DNA of 37,761 bases from Trichococcus ilyis (GTDB taxonomy: Bacteria; Bacillota; Bacilli; Lactobacillales; Aerococcaceae): contig NZ_FNYT01000029.1 of assembly GCF_900109135.1 (NCBI RefSeq), forward strand, positions 1-37,761. Direction: 5' to 3'. This document shows, piece by piece, positions 30,226 to 37,761 of the stretch. A model generated the notes under the pieces. The model searched no databases. It was not told the origin of the DNA and saw nothing but the letters and a program-made list of their open reading frames with translations. Each line of letters begins with the position of its first letter. Position 1 is the stretch's first letter. A program made the translations under genes and the position numbers.

Positions 30226-32115
30226 ATGGAGACGAAAATTAATCAAGAGATACACACGGCTCTAAGGCAGTTCGAGGATAGGTATTTTATCGACGGAATA
30301 GTAAATAAACAAAGAGTTATTCAAGATTTATATAACTACGATAGTGAATTGATTGCAGCAATGTTGAATAGCGACCTGTTGAAAGAAAATTTTACTATGC
30401 AGGTAGCAGATACGACAATTTTTCAGATAAATAATCTAATCGAACTATTTGAAGCCGATGAGTTCTGGAAAGACTCTTACACAAAATATTCAAAGAAAAT
30501 CGGTTTGTCTTCGGGCGGTAAGTTCATTGATGAAACTACAGATGTGGTATTAGATTTTCCATACAAAGATACGGTTCTAAAGGCAAGTATGTCCAAAGAG
30601 GACACAGATAAAGAGGATTTGCGTCCAGAAGAGCCATTTTTGAATGAAGTTATAGCTAAAGAGGAAATAGACGTTCTGCTGGATAAGAAGATTTTTGTGA
30701 ATACAAAACGGTACAGCGTTGAGGGGGAAGAAGAAATTGATCGCTTTACTGATGATAATCTAATTATTAAGGGTAATAATCTATTAGCCTTGCAAGTTTT
30801 GAAAGAGCAGTATGAAGGGAAAGTGAAATTGATTTATATAGATCCTCCGTATAATACTGGAGGAGATAGCTTCAAATATAATGATAGATTTAATCATAGT
30901 ACTTGGCTTACTTTTATGAAAAATAGACTTGAGATAGCCAAAGAACTATTATCAGATGATGGGAGTATTTGGATTAATATTGATGATGACGAAGGTCACT
31001 ATTTAAAGGTATTAGCAGACGGTATTTTTGGCAGAGATAATTTCATAAACACAATTATTTGGGAAAAGAAATATACAATTTCAAACGATGCAAAATTTTT
31101 TTCTGATAACCATGATTTAATTCTTGTGTACGGAAAGTCTAAACAAGATTGGATACCTAATAAACTCTCTAGAACTGAGAAAATGAATGCAGCTTATAAA
31201 AATCCCGATAACCATCCTAAAGGATTATGGAAAGCTACCCCATTACATGCAAAGAGTGGTTCTGATAGAGCAGAAAAATTTGAATATCAGTTTAAAAATG
31301 GGGTCGTGTGGACTCCTCCAGAAGGGACCTATCCAAGATTCTCTATAGATACACTGAAAAAAATGGATGATAATAATGAGATTTGGTTCGGGAAAGACGG
31401 CACGGCAGTACCTTCAAAAAAGACATTTTTGTTAGATTTAAAAAATGATGGTACTCCTAGTAGAACGGTTTGGAGGTTTGACGAAGTTGGGCATAATCAT
31501 GAGGCTAGAGATGAAGTGAAAAAATTAAATAGTGATTTCCTTTTCTCAACTCCAAAGCCTGAAAGGTTAATCCAAAAAATTCTTCATATTGGTTCTTGTG
31601 AAAATGATATGATATTAGATTTTTTCATGGGATCGGCTACCACACAAGCCGTGGCAATGAAGATGAATCGTAAATTTATCGGAATTGAACAAATGGACTA
31701 TGTCAACACAATCTCTATCCCCCGCCTTCAAAAAGTTATTGAGGGTGAGCAAGGCGGAATTTCTAAAGACGTTAGTTGGCAAGGTGGTGGAAGCTTTGTT
31801 TATGCAGAATTGATGGAGAAGAATACTGGATTCTTACACTCGATTATGTCTGCTAAATCAATGACTGAATTGCAAGAAATCTTTAATCGAATGTTAGAAA
31901 CGACAGACTTTGATTTCCGAGTTAATTTAGATGAAGTGAGGAATACTATATGGCGGTTATCGGTTGAGGATCAGAAACGAACCCTAGTTAAAATTATTGA
32001 TAAAAATCAGCTGTACTATAATTATTCTGAAATAGATGATATAAATGTTCGAGATTTGATTTCTGATACTGATTATGCCTTCAATCAAAGCTATTATGCA
32101 GAGCGTGGTGAGTAA
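30226..32115 (+). CDS. mod: Type III restriction-modification methyltransferase (Mod)
   Basis: Mod subunits recognise a short asymmetric site, methylate adenine on one strand, and form the specificity part of the type III nuclease. The 629-residue protein has the amino-methyltransferase motif DPPYNTGGDS at about 206-215 preceding the AdoMet-binding DFFMGSATTQAVAMKMN (about 465-481), the beta-class order. The intervening region (about 285-440) is the target-recognition part and cannot be used to predict the site. The ATG at 30226 has AGGAG 6 nt upstream; an ATG at 30211 is inside the site. res begins 2 nt after its stop. Confidence 0.95.
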   Translation: METKINQEIHTALRQFEDRYFIDGIVNKQRVIQDLYNYDSELIAAMLNSDLLKENFTMQVADTTIFQINNLIELFEADEFWKDSYTKYSKKIGLSSGGKFIDETTDVVLDFPYKDTVLKASMSKEDTDKEDLRPEEPFLNEVIAKEEIDVLLDKKIFVNTKRYSVEGEEEIDRFTDDNLIIKGNNLLALQVLKEQYEGKVKLIYIDPPYNTGGDSFKYNDRFNHSTWLTFMKNRLEIAKELLSDDGSIWINIDDDEGHYLKVLADGIFGRDNFINTIIWEKKYTISNDAKFFSDNHDLILVYGKSKQDWIPNKLSRTEKMNAAYKNPDNHPKGLWKATPLHAKSGSDRAEKFEYQFKNGVVWTPPEGTYPRFSIDTLKKMDDNNEIWFGKDGTAVPSKKTFLLDLKNDGTPSRTVWRFDEVGHNHEARDEVKKLNSDFLFSTPKPERLIQKILHIGSCENDMILDFFMGSATTQAVAMKMNRKFIGIEQMDYVNTISIPRLQKVIEGEQGGISKDVSWQGGGSFVYAELMEKNTGFLHSIMSAKSMTELQEIFNRMLETTDFDFRVNLDEVRNTIWRLSVEDQKRTLVKIIDKNQLYYNYSEIDDINVRDLISDTDYAFNQSYYAERGE

Positions 32116-32117
32116 AG

Positions 32118-34865
32118 GTGGAAAAAGTAAAGAAAGAAACGAAGCAAAAAATAAAATTACCCTTAAATAAGGAACTAGCGGAACTAGATACAAGTTTTAT
32201 GAATGAACATTTAGGATGGGAACAACCTGAATATATCAATCAAAACATGGTTCACGAATTTCGGGGCTATCAAGAAGAGGCGTTACGTTATTTCCATTAT
32301 TCCCAAGTAAATGAAGTCTTTAAATTCAGAAATATCAATCATGTACTGTTCAATATGGCAACTGGGTCAGGGAAAACAGATTTAATGGCAGGGTTGATTC
32401 TCTATTTGTATCAAGAGCATGACTATCAAAACTTTCTATTTTTTGTGAACACGAACAGTGTCTTAAATAAGACCATTGATAACTTGACGAATAAAAAATC
32501 GGAAAAATATCTGTATAACTCAGAGATTGAAATTGAAGGAGAGCGTATTACGATTGAACGTGTAAAAACTTTTCCACGGACTCAAAGTAAAAATACGATT
32601 TACATTAAACTGTCTTCTGTTCAAAACATAGCCAGTGATATTTTTACTCAGAGTGAAAATTCGATGGGAAAAGATGACTATGCTCGGAATAAAGTAGCTA
32701 TTCTTGGTGATGAAGCCCATCATTACTCAGCTTCTACAAAGTCTGAAAAAGAATTGGAACAGTCATGGGAAAAGGCCATTTCAATTATTTTAGGCGCCCG
32801 TGAAGATAACCGGCTACTTGAATTTACTGCTACGGTTGATCTGGAAAATAAAAGCATCTACGAAAAATATAAGGATAAAGTAATTTATCGATATGCACTC
32901 GATCGCTTCATTCAAGATCGTTTTTCTAAGAATGTGAAACGAATCCAGTCGAGTAACACGGATGAGGAAAATATGCTGAATGTCGTGTTGCTGAGTGAGT
33001 TCAGAAGGCGCTATGCTCATGAATTATACAGAACCTATGTCAAGCCAGTGATCATGTTCAAGTCTCAAAGAATTGATGCCTCCAACGAAGCAAATCAAAC
33101 GTTTAATACGTTGATTGATTCCTTAACGCCACAATTGATTCGGGAATTTCTTCTTCGTCAAGAACACGTAGGTAATGAAAGGGAGAGCGAAACGCTAAGT
33201 ATAGCGCACGAATATTATCGGAAAAACGATTCAGAGTTAGATCAGATCGTTCGTGAAATTAAAAGAGAGTTTTCCCCTGGTCGGGTAATTAATGCAAACG
33301 ATAGTGATCGCGGCGCAGGAATGCTTGAAAAGGGGCAATATGAGGCGTTGAATAGCTTGGAAAGTCCTGCCAACCTTTATCGTGTCATTTTCGCCGTAGC
33401 TAAATTAACAGAAGGTTGGGATGTCTTAAATCTCTATGATATTGTCCGTATCAGCAATTACAAAGATACAAAAGGAGACAAAAAGACTACTATGGCAGAA
33501 GCGCAATTGATTGGGCGGGGTGCGAGGTATAATCCTTTTATATTGGATGGCCAAAAACAATATACCAGAAGATTCGATGAGCGAGAAGATGTAACGCCGA
33601 GTCTCATTCTAGAAACTCTCCATTACCATACAATCAATGAGCCACAGTATTTAAAGAACCTTGTAGAAGCATTGAATGATATGAATCTACCGACAGGAAC
33701 TGATGAAAAAAATCCTTTAATTGATATTAGAGTGAAAAAGAAGTTCACAAAAACGGATGTATGGAAATATGGAAAAGTATATTACAATCAATCCGTTGAA
33801 ATCACAGATGATTATTACGATGGTCTAGATAAATATGGCATTGATAATCGTAGTGACATTGTCATCCCTTGGATTTTTTCTTCTCAAGAGGTTGGTTACA
33901 AAGATAATATCGTAAATGGAAATTATGTTAATACGAAAAACATGGCCATAGAAGTGGACCGGCGCTATTACGAAAAAGCTATGAATCGGTTGACCTTCTA
34001 TCACTTTGATAATTTGAAAAGATATCTACCGCAGTTGCAGTCACGAGCGGAGTTGTTAGAAGAAAAATGGCTGAATCTTCATAACCGAACAATTTATGCG
34101 GTGACGCCAATTTCAATGAAGCAAGTTGATTTGACGCCGATGGAAAAACTTAAAATTATAGAAACGTATTTATTGGAAATAGCTCAAAAAATTAAAAAAG
34201 GATACAGCAATGAGCGCGGAACAGGGAAATTTATTGGCTATCCGGTCAAAGAATATATCACTGATTATCGCAAACGTGTACCCAATTACGATACTTCAAA
34301 CCTTTTACGAGAGAGAAATCCTCAAAAAGTGCAGCGCTTTGTCATTGATGAAGACTATTTTGTATATGATTCTGCCATTATCAATTTGACAGAGAAACAA
34401 TTAGTTGATCGGATTGGTGAACGAGTAGCAGAGTTGAAGAAACAATATTCAGATGTTTATCTGATTCGAATGGACGAGAATATGCACCGAGAATCAGCAA
34501 AGAATGCTGCTCTCAAGCTCCATCAGTTTAGCGAACACACGCAAGATGTGCATTTTGAACGGTTCCAACCGGATTTTATTCTATATCTTCAAAATGCTGA
34601 ATTTTTTGTTCAAGTTTTCATTGAACCAAAAGGTATCAATCTATTGGAGCAGGAACAATGGAAGGAAGATTTGCTTACCTATATCAACGAAAATGAAGCG
34701 GAACTTCTCTTTGAAGATGACGTCCAGGGAGTAAAAATTAAAGGATTGAAATTCTATACTATAAATGATGGCAGGGGAACAATGAAGCAATTGGCTCAGG
34801 TTGTTCTAGGACATGATTTTGATGGACTTACAATGCATAATCAGATTGAATTACAGGACGAATAA
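32118..34865 (+). CDS. res: Type III restriction endonuclease subunit (Res)
   Basis: Res is an ATP-driven helicase-like subunit that travels from a recognition site and cleaves when it meets another complex. The 915-residue protein has Walker A MATGSGKTD at 80-88, DEAH in ILGDEAHHYSA (about 193-203), helicase motif VI-like AQLIGRGARYNPF, and a C-terminal PD-ExK nuclease: PDFILYLQN ... FVQVFIEPKG (about 813-835). It starts at a GTG after GGTGAG, 2 nt after mod, so translation is coupled. Length and motif order are those of a complete enzyme; the pair appears intact. Confidence 0.95.
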   Translation: MEKVKKETKQKIKLPLNKELAELDTSFMNEHLGWEQPEYINQNMVHEFRGYQEEALRYFHYSQVNEVFKFRNINHVLFNMATGSGKTDLMAGLILYLYQEHDYQNFLFFVNTNSVLNKTIDNLTNKKSEKYLYNSEIEIEGERITIERVKTFPRTQSKNTIYIKLSSVQNIASDIFTQSENSMGKDDYARNKVAILGDEAHHYSASTKSEKELEQSWEKAISIILGAREDNRLLEFTATVDLENKSIYEKYKDKVIYRYALDRFIQDRFSKNVKRIQSSNTDEENMLNVVLLSEFRRRYAHELYRTYVKPVIMFKSQRIDASNEANQTFNTLIDSLTPQLIREFLLRQEHVGNERESETLSIAHEYYRKNDSELDQIVREIKREFSPGRVINANDSDRGAGMLEKGQYEALNSLESPANLYRVIFAVAKLTEGWDVLNLYDIVRISNYKDTKGDKKTTMAEAQLIGRGARYNPFILDGQKQYTRRFDEREDVTPSLILETLHYHTINEPQYLKNLVEALNDMNLPTGTDEKNPLIDIRVKKKFTKTDVWKYGKVYYNQSVEITDDYYDGLDKYGIDNRSDIVIPWIFSSQEVGYKDNIVNGNYVNTKNMAIEVDRRYYEKAMNRLTFYHFDNLKRYLPQLQSRAELLEEKWLNLHNRTIYAVTPISMKQVDLTPMEKLKIIETYLLEIAQKIKKGYSNERGTGKFIGYPVKEYITDYRKRVPNYDTSNLLRERNPQKVQRFVIDEDYFVYDSAIINLTEKQLVDRIGERVAELKKQYSDVYLIRMDENMHRESAKNAALKLHQFSEHTQDVHFERFQPDFILYLQNAEFFVQVFIEPKGINLLEQEQWKEDLLTYINENEAELLFEDDVQGVKIKGLKFYTINDGRGTMKQLAQVVLGHDFDGLTMHNQIELQDE

Positions 34866-34867
34866 AA

Positions 34868-34912
34868 AAATTTAAGAGAGGGCAGACTAATCATCTGACC
34901 TCTCTTAAATTT
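34868..34912. terminator. Bidirectional terminator between res and the radC-like gene
   Basis: AAATTTAAGAGAGG (34868-34881) is the exact complement of 34899-34912, with an inner CAGA/TCTG stem. An A-run at 34864-34870 gives a T-run on the minus strand. It serves res from the left and the radC-like gene from the right. Confidence 0.85.
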
Positions 34913-34913
34913 G

Positions 34914-35384
34914 TTATAGTATCCCATACTCTCTCAAAGAGAGCCATTCCTTGCCAGAGACAATGATATGGTCTAGCAAGTCGATTCCAAGGACACTTCC
35001 GGCTTCTTCCATGCGTTTTGTGAAGATAAGGTCCGCTTCTGAGGGCTCTGTGTTGCCGCTGGGGTGGTTATGATAGACTAAAATCCGGGCGCCGTTGTTA
35101 AGTAAAGCGCTTCGAAAGATTTCTCGCGGATGCGCCACACTTGTATTTAAACTTCCTGTGAAAACACGGTGAATCGCGTTGATTTTATTTTTCGTATCCA
35201 GAATAACCACTAGGACTACCTCCTGGGCTTCGTCTCCAATCTCGGTTGCCCCGAACCGGCCCGCCTCATGGGTGGAAGCAATGTTATCCTGGTATTGTAT
35301 GGGGCGTTCCATTACGATTTGTTTCACGCGTACAATCTCCGTAACCACTTCCTGTTTCCATTCCACTTTAACTTTTTTAGTCAT
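34914..35384 (-). CDS. radC: RadC-family JAB-domain protein
   Basis: The 156-residue protein has the RadC/JAB signature HNHPSGNTEPSEAD (about 105-118) after NNGARILVY, the metal-binding site of the family. Plasmids, phages and integrative elements often carry such short proteins; biochemical function is still not settled, and a DNA-related nuclease role has been proposed. It is shorter than chromosomal RadC (about 220 residues) because the front HhH part is absent. It is distinct from cap3 in sequence and location. The gene upstream in the same direction ends 51 bp before its ATG. Confidence 0.88.
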   Translation of the reverse strand: MTKKVKVEWKQEVVTEIVRVKQIVMERPIQYQDNIASTHEAGRFGATEIGDEAQEVVLVVILDTKNKINAIHRVFTGSLNTSVAHPREIFRSALLNNGARILVYHNHPSGNTEPSEADLIFTKRMEEAGSVLGIDLLDHIIVSGKEWLSLREYGIL

Positions 35385-35435
35385 ATTCTTTTCCTACTCT
35401 CTCTCAAATTTCAAAACGGAAAATTCTGCCTTATG

Positions 35436-35714
35436 TTATTGGTAGGTGACTTTTTTAATGTCTTCTTGGCCCATTTGCAAGGGAATCAGGATGGGCAACA
35501 ATTCTCGTTTCAACCATTCTTGGTCCGGTACATTATTCAAAAAATTCCCGAATGTAGTGAGGACTAATTTGTTAAATCCTTTCACAATAGCGTAATTTTC
35601 ATAGGGAAGGGCTCCGGCTACAATGTGGGCAATGGTTTCCGTGTCTGCTTTAATTTTTCCTTTGTAAATTCCGTGGATATAGACACTTACTAATTCTGAT
35701 TTTCCTTCAGTCAT
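35436..35714 (-). CDS. Conserved plasmid protein of unknown function
   Basis: The 92-residue protein starts MTEGKSELVSVYIHGIYKGK with GGAGG 7 nt upstream. It is a small soluble alpha/beta protein (ETIAHIVAGALPYENYAIVKGF, LTTFGNFLNNVPDQEWLKREL) with no catalytic motif I recognise. It precedes the radC-like gene with a 51-bp gap and is likely cotranscribed. The leader upstream carries a terminator-like hairpin at 35822-35859. Confidence 0.75.
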   Translation of the reverse strand: MTEGKSELVSVYIHGIYKGKIKADTETIAHIVAGALPYENYAIVKGFNKLVLTTFGNFLNNVPDQEWLKRELLPILIPLQMGQEDIKKVTYQ

Positions 35715-35821
35715 TTTATTTCCTCCTTTTGTTTTGTGACGCCTAAGCGAGAGCTAAAAGCTGAATTTTTTCCGTTTTGTTGGCTAGCCAGTGATCATGA
35801 GGATAAATCGAAATCAAGAAA

Positions 35822-35859
35822 AAAGAGCCTCTTGCCACTTCAGTGGGTAGAGACTCTTT
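35822..35859 (-). terminator. Terminator-like hairpin on the minus strand
   Basis: Read leftward, AAAGAGTCTCT...CCACT pairs with AGTGG...AGAGGCTCTTT and runs into six or more T (35819-35824 complement). It lies 108 bp upstream of the 92-residue gene and downstream of the structured region 35932-36044, so it either ends a small RNA or attenuates the operon. Confidence 0.7.
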
Positions 35860-35931
35860 AGACAAAAAGTTTTTTTGGATTGGACGCCAGGGAGTGAGAA
35901 AAAAGTTTTTGCGGTTCTTGATTTTGATTTC

Positions 35932-36044
35932 TGTTCCGGGATAGCAGCATGTGGGACCGAAGGAGGGGCCTCCCGCATGTCGGTTGCCATGGAACAGTCC
36001 GAAATGGTAAAGCCCTGATCCGGCTCCGCAGGATCGTTCAGGGC
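35932..36044. ncRNA. Structured region, candidate small RNA or leader element
   Basis: Stems seen: TGTTCC (35932-35937) with GGAACA (35991-35996); inside it CATGnGGGA (35948-35956) with TCCCnCATG (35971-35979), competing with GGAGG/CCTCC; then GCCCTGATCC (36012-36021) with GGATC and TCAGGGC (36031-36044). The stretch is more GC-rich than its surroundings and has no reading frame. On the minus strand it is followed by the terminator at 35822-35859, which favours a leftward transcript of about 200 nt or more. No clear promoter was located. I cannot match it to a known RNA family. Confidence 0.45.
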
Positions 36045-36266
36045 GTATGGCGACTCAAAACGAAAAAATGATTACGAACTGCCTTTGTTCTTGTGTTTTT
36101 GAAAAATCGACTGTGAGGATGGGAGAGTTTTTGTCAGTTGGTGGATAAGGGATCTGTGTTTGAATTTGAAAAGGCCTCAAAACCCTTTATTTTCGCTCCG
36201 TTTTCTTTAGAAAACCTTATTTAAGCTTTCCTTTTTAAATAAAGAGTAAATTTCTGACCAGGAATC

Positions 36267-36280
36267 AGAATACATGTTCG
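36267..36280. promoter_or_regulatory. Possible LexA (SOS) box
   Basis: AGAATACATGTTCG matches 11 of 14 positions of the symmetric Gram-positive box CGAACATATGTTCG. It ends 7 bp upstream of the -35 of the BRCT promoter. With a YolD-like gene nearby, SOS control of this end of the plasmid is plausible. Confidence 0.4.
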
Positions 36281-36287
36281 ACGCATG

Positions 36288-36317
36288 TTGCGAACCCCCT
36301 TCCGATAGCGGTAAAAT
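36288..36317 (+). promoter_or_regulatory. Promoter of the BRCT gene
   Basis: TTGCGA (36288-36293) and TAAAAT (36312-36317) are 18 bp apart. Transcription would start near 36324, about 50 nt before the BRCT start. Confidence 0.65.
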
Positions 36318-36374
36318 AGAAGAAAAGAACGGATCTGATTAGCAGATAGCTTGTGAAAAAGGGGGGGCGCGCAT

Positions 36375-36686
36375 ATGTTGCGGGGCGAAAAAATTGTATT
36401 TACGGGTAAATTGGATACGTTATCGCGGAAACAAGCGCAGGCATTAGTTACTGCCTTAGGAGGAAAGCCGCAAGTTGCCGTCACCAAAGATACCACCATC
36501 CTTGTGGTCGGAAAGGCGAGTACTAATCTGTTTCAAGAAGATCCGCGAAGTCTGAAGATGCAAAAGGTGGATACTTTACAACAAGAAGGCCACTCTGTTT
36601 GTGTTTTGTCCGAGCAGGCGTTTCTGGAAAAAGCCCTGTTACATCTAAATCAAGTAGTGGGGATCATGAAAGGGAATCGTGGATAG
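36375..36686 (+). CDS. Stand-alone BRCT-domain protein
   Basis: The 103-residue product is almost entirely one BRCT fold: EKIVFTGKLDTLSRKQAQALVTALGGKPQVAVTKDTTILVVGK (residues 5-47), the pattern seen in NAD-dependent DNA ligase and DNA polymerase III epsilon-like proteins, then SVCVLSEQAFLEKAL. BRCT modules bind DNA ends or nicks or phosphorylated proteins. No catalytic domain is attached. A G-rich site (AAGGGGGGG) precedes the ATG. Position beside a possible SOS box and a YolD-like gene suggests a DNA-repair or lesion-tolerance cassette. Confidence 0.88.
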   Translation: MLRGEKIVFTGKLDTLSRKQAQALVTALGGKPQVAVTKDTTILVVGKASTNLFQEDPRSLKMQKVDTLQQEGHSVCVLSEQAFLEKALLHLNQVVGIMKGNRG

Positions 36687-36733
36687 GAATACCGCTGTTT
36701 AATTTTCGAAGGTTTAACTATCTTACAGAAATG

Positions 36734-36782
36734 AAAAAGAAGGAATAAAGCCTGATTTAGTCAGCTTTGTTCCTTCTTTTTT
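36734..36782. terminator. Bidirectional terminator after the BRCT gene
   Basis: AAAAAGAAGGAATAAAGC (36734-36751) pairs with 36764-36781 with a single G-T wobble, followed by T-runs in both directions. It ends the rightward BRCT transcript and the leftward transcript from the YolD-like side. Confidence 0.85.
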
Positions 36783-36827
36783 CGTAGTAGATTTTGATAG
36801 GTAGTCCCTATGAGTATCCGACCGCTG

Positions 36828-37070
36828 CTACTGCTGGTCGGCTTTGTACTTCAATAATTGTGATTGGAGTATCTTTAGTGCTTCGTTCAATCCGCTAAGA
36901 CGGCCCTCTTCACTATCCAGCAATGCATAATGATCAGAGAATTGCTCAATCGGTGCACCCGAACGTAATTGCTTATGTAGATACGTCTCTGTCGTTTTGA
37001 TAGTAGCCTTACTAGTTGCAATCTTAGAACAAATCTGATCCACTACTTCCGCATAATGTTCCAACTTCAT
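36828..37070 (-). CDS. Small helical protein, unknown function
   Basis: The 80-residue protein is wholly helical and probably coiled coil (YAEVVDQICSKIATSKATIKTTE ... GLNEALKILQSQLLKYK), with AAGGGGGG 5 nt before the ATG. It lies 135 bp downstream of the YolD-like gene in the same direction, a position where Lactobacillales plasmids often carry a small unnamed protein behind umuC-yolD. No catalytic motif is visible. Confidence 0.7.
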   Translation of the reverse strand: MKLEHYAEVVDQICSKIATSKATIKTTETYLHKQLRSGAPIEQFSDHYALLDSEEGRLSGLNEALKILQSQLLKYKADQQ

Positions 37071-37205
37071 GATATCCCCCCCTTAAAATTAAGTATACGC
37101 TTTCTTAATCAGGAAAGAAATAGTTCAAAAACTAGAAAAAAGCGCTGAACAGCAATACTCTGAAGACCTATTTCGGTGGTGTCTAGATATCACAGCTGCC
37201 GCTGA

Positions 37206-37742
37206 CTACTCTATCCATTCCTCGCTCTGATTGAAGTCTTCAATCCAGGTAATTTCCGTATCCAAAGTATCATTTTCTTCAATAGGGGAAGATGTTGGAT
37301 TAGGATTCTTTCCGGCTATTTGCATTCGATTATTTGTAAAGACGTGAATCTGGAACCATTTTTCCGCTTGTAAAAGCTGTATATTGCGAATAGATTCCAG
37401 TGAAATCCATTGATTGTTAATGAAGATTTTATTTCCCGTAAGAGAGCCTCTGAAATGCCCTACTATCGATTCAGTTTGACGCCCGAGGGAATCTTTTTGA
37501 TTCAATTGAATGGATACGGGTCTGTTTTTCTGCAGAGCCTCCGCTAATACTTCGTCAATTTCACTTGCATTCATTTGAGCGAGGATAGGGATATCCTTCA
37601 GAGCCTCTTCTTTTCCAGCAGAAATGGACCTTGTCAGTTCTTCCATTGAGAATGCCGTTAACCACTTAACCATGCCTCTATCCTGGTAGTCGTTGTACTC
37701 TTCAAATACTTTCTCTGTTCGCTTTCTGGTTTCCTTTATCAT
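37206..37742 (-). CDS. YolD-like protein, probable accessory to a Y-family polymerase
   Basis: The 178-residue protein has the YolD layout: YQDRGMVKWLTAFSMEELTRSI near residues 19-40, ASEIDEVLAEALQKNRPVSIQL at about 59-80, then a small beta domain (GHFRGSLTGNKIFINNQWISLESIRNIQLL). YolD-like proteins are usually encoded next to UmuC/UvrX-type translesion polymerases. The C-terminal 50 residues are polar and acidic, longer than usual. AGGAAGG lies 7 nt before the ATG, which is 19 bp from the window edge. The tight spacing predicts a cotranscribed gene just outside. Confidence 0.75.
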   Translation of the reverse strand: MIKETRKRTEKVFEEYNDYQDRGMVKWLTAFSMEELTRSISAGKEEALKDIPILAQMNASEIDEVLAEALQKNRPVSIQLNQKDSLGRQTESIVGHFRGSLTGNKIFINNQWISLESIRNIQLLQAEKWFQIHVFTNNRMQIAGKNPNPTSSPIEENDTLDTEITWIEDFNQSEEWIE

Positions 37743-37761
37743 ACTTTCACCTTCCTATAGC

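Larger units (their letters stand above)
35715..36374. other. Intergenic region of 660 bp between divergent genes
   Basis: It holds the structured element, the leftward terminator-like hairpin, two AAAAAGTTTTT motifs (35864-35877 and 35899-35910, 36 bp apart) and the BRCT promoter. The stretch 36060-36260 shows nothing convincing except an AT-rich TTATTTAA/TTTAAATAA inverted repeat near 36219-36242. Confidence 0.5.

Noticed and set aside
34914-35384. Second CBASS Cap3 peptidase
   Set aside because: The HNHPSGNTEPSEAD motif is the RadC type, and no cap2 or CD-NTase is adjacent.

Overview
The window looks like about 38 kb of a low-GC Gram-positive conjugative plasmid, most likely from the Lactobacillales (Enterococcus or Carnobacteriaceae-like). 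The grounds are the RepA_N-type initiator, a ParA plus ribbon-helix-helix partition pair, a pSK41/pGO1-style (Trs/Tra) type IV secretion system with an NlpC/P60 cell-wall hydrolase, a MobL/MobP2-type relaxase, strong GGAGG ribosome binding sites and frequent GTG/TTG starts. No chromosomal housekeeping gene, rRNA or tRNA was seen.

Layout. 1-1600: the end of an IS21-family element that cuts into a type I restriction specificity gene (hsdS), which has lost its 5' end. 1970-5800: a complete four-gene anti-phage operon that reads as type II CBASS: CD-NTase, Cap2 (E1-E2 fusion), Cap3 (JAMM protease) and a two-helix membrane/beta-barrel Cap15-like effector. All the genes overlap and the effector comes last. 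5800-6600: a convergent Fic protein with a palindromic operator. 6670-7970: a leftward parA/RHH partition operon. 7900-9450: two arrays of 8-bp-phased CTAC/GTAG repeats either side of a 1-kb stretch with no intact gene. 9580-10960: the replication module, consisting of an apparent antisense RNA, a translation-control leader, repA, and 54-bp-spaced iterons inside repA that probably mark the origin.

11000-26200: the transfer operon. It has a strong promoter, a long structured leader, an XRE-like regulator with an apparent ATT start, a VirB2-like pilin, a coiled-coil tail-anchored protein, the VirD4 coupling ATPase, a lipoprotein, VirB6, VirB3-like, split VirB4 (TrsD/TrsE), a transglycosylase-NlpC/P60 protein, a VirB8-like protein and a coiled-coil membrane protein. 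Terminator-like hairpins inside the operon probably set relative gene dosage. 26200-30110: a candidate oriT, RHH auxiliary proteins, the relaxase, and an ArdC-like ssDNA-binding metallopeptidase that may protect the entering plasmid.

30200-34910: a complete type III restriction-modification pair (mod-res). 34900-37761: a RadC-like JAB protein, a small unknown protein, a structured probable leader or ncRNA ending in a terminator, a stand-alone BRCT protein behind a possible SOS box, and a leftward YolD-like gene, which suggests a Y-family polymerase gene just beyond the right edge.

Together this is a self-transmissible plasmid carrying at least two active-looking defence systems (CBASS and type III R-M), a broken third (type I R-M), and a protein probably used against host restriction. 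The most notable items are the effector-last Cap15 CBASS operon, the octameric partition arrays, the rep antisense switch and the unassigned structured RNA near 36 kb.
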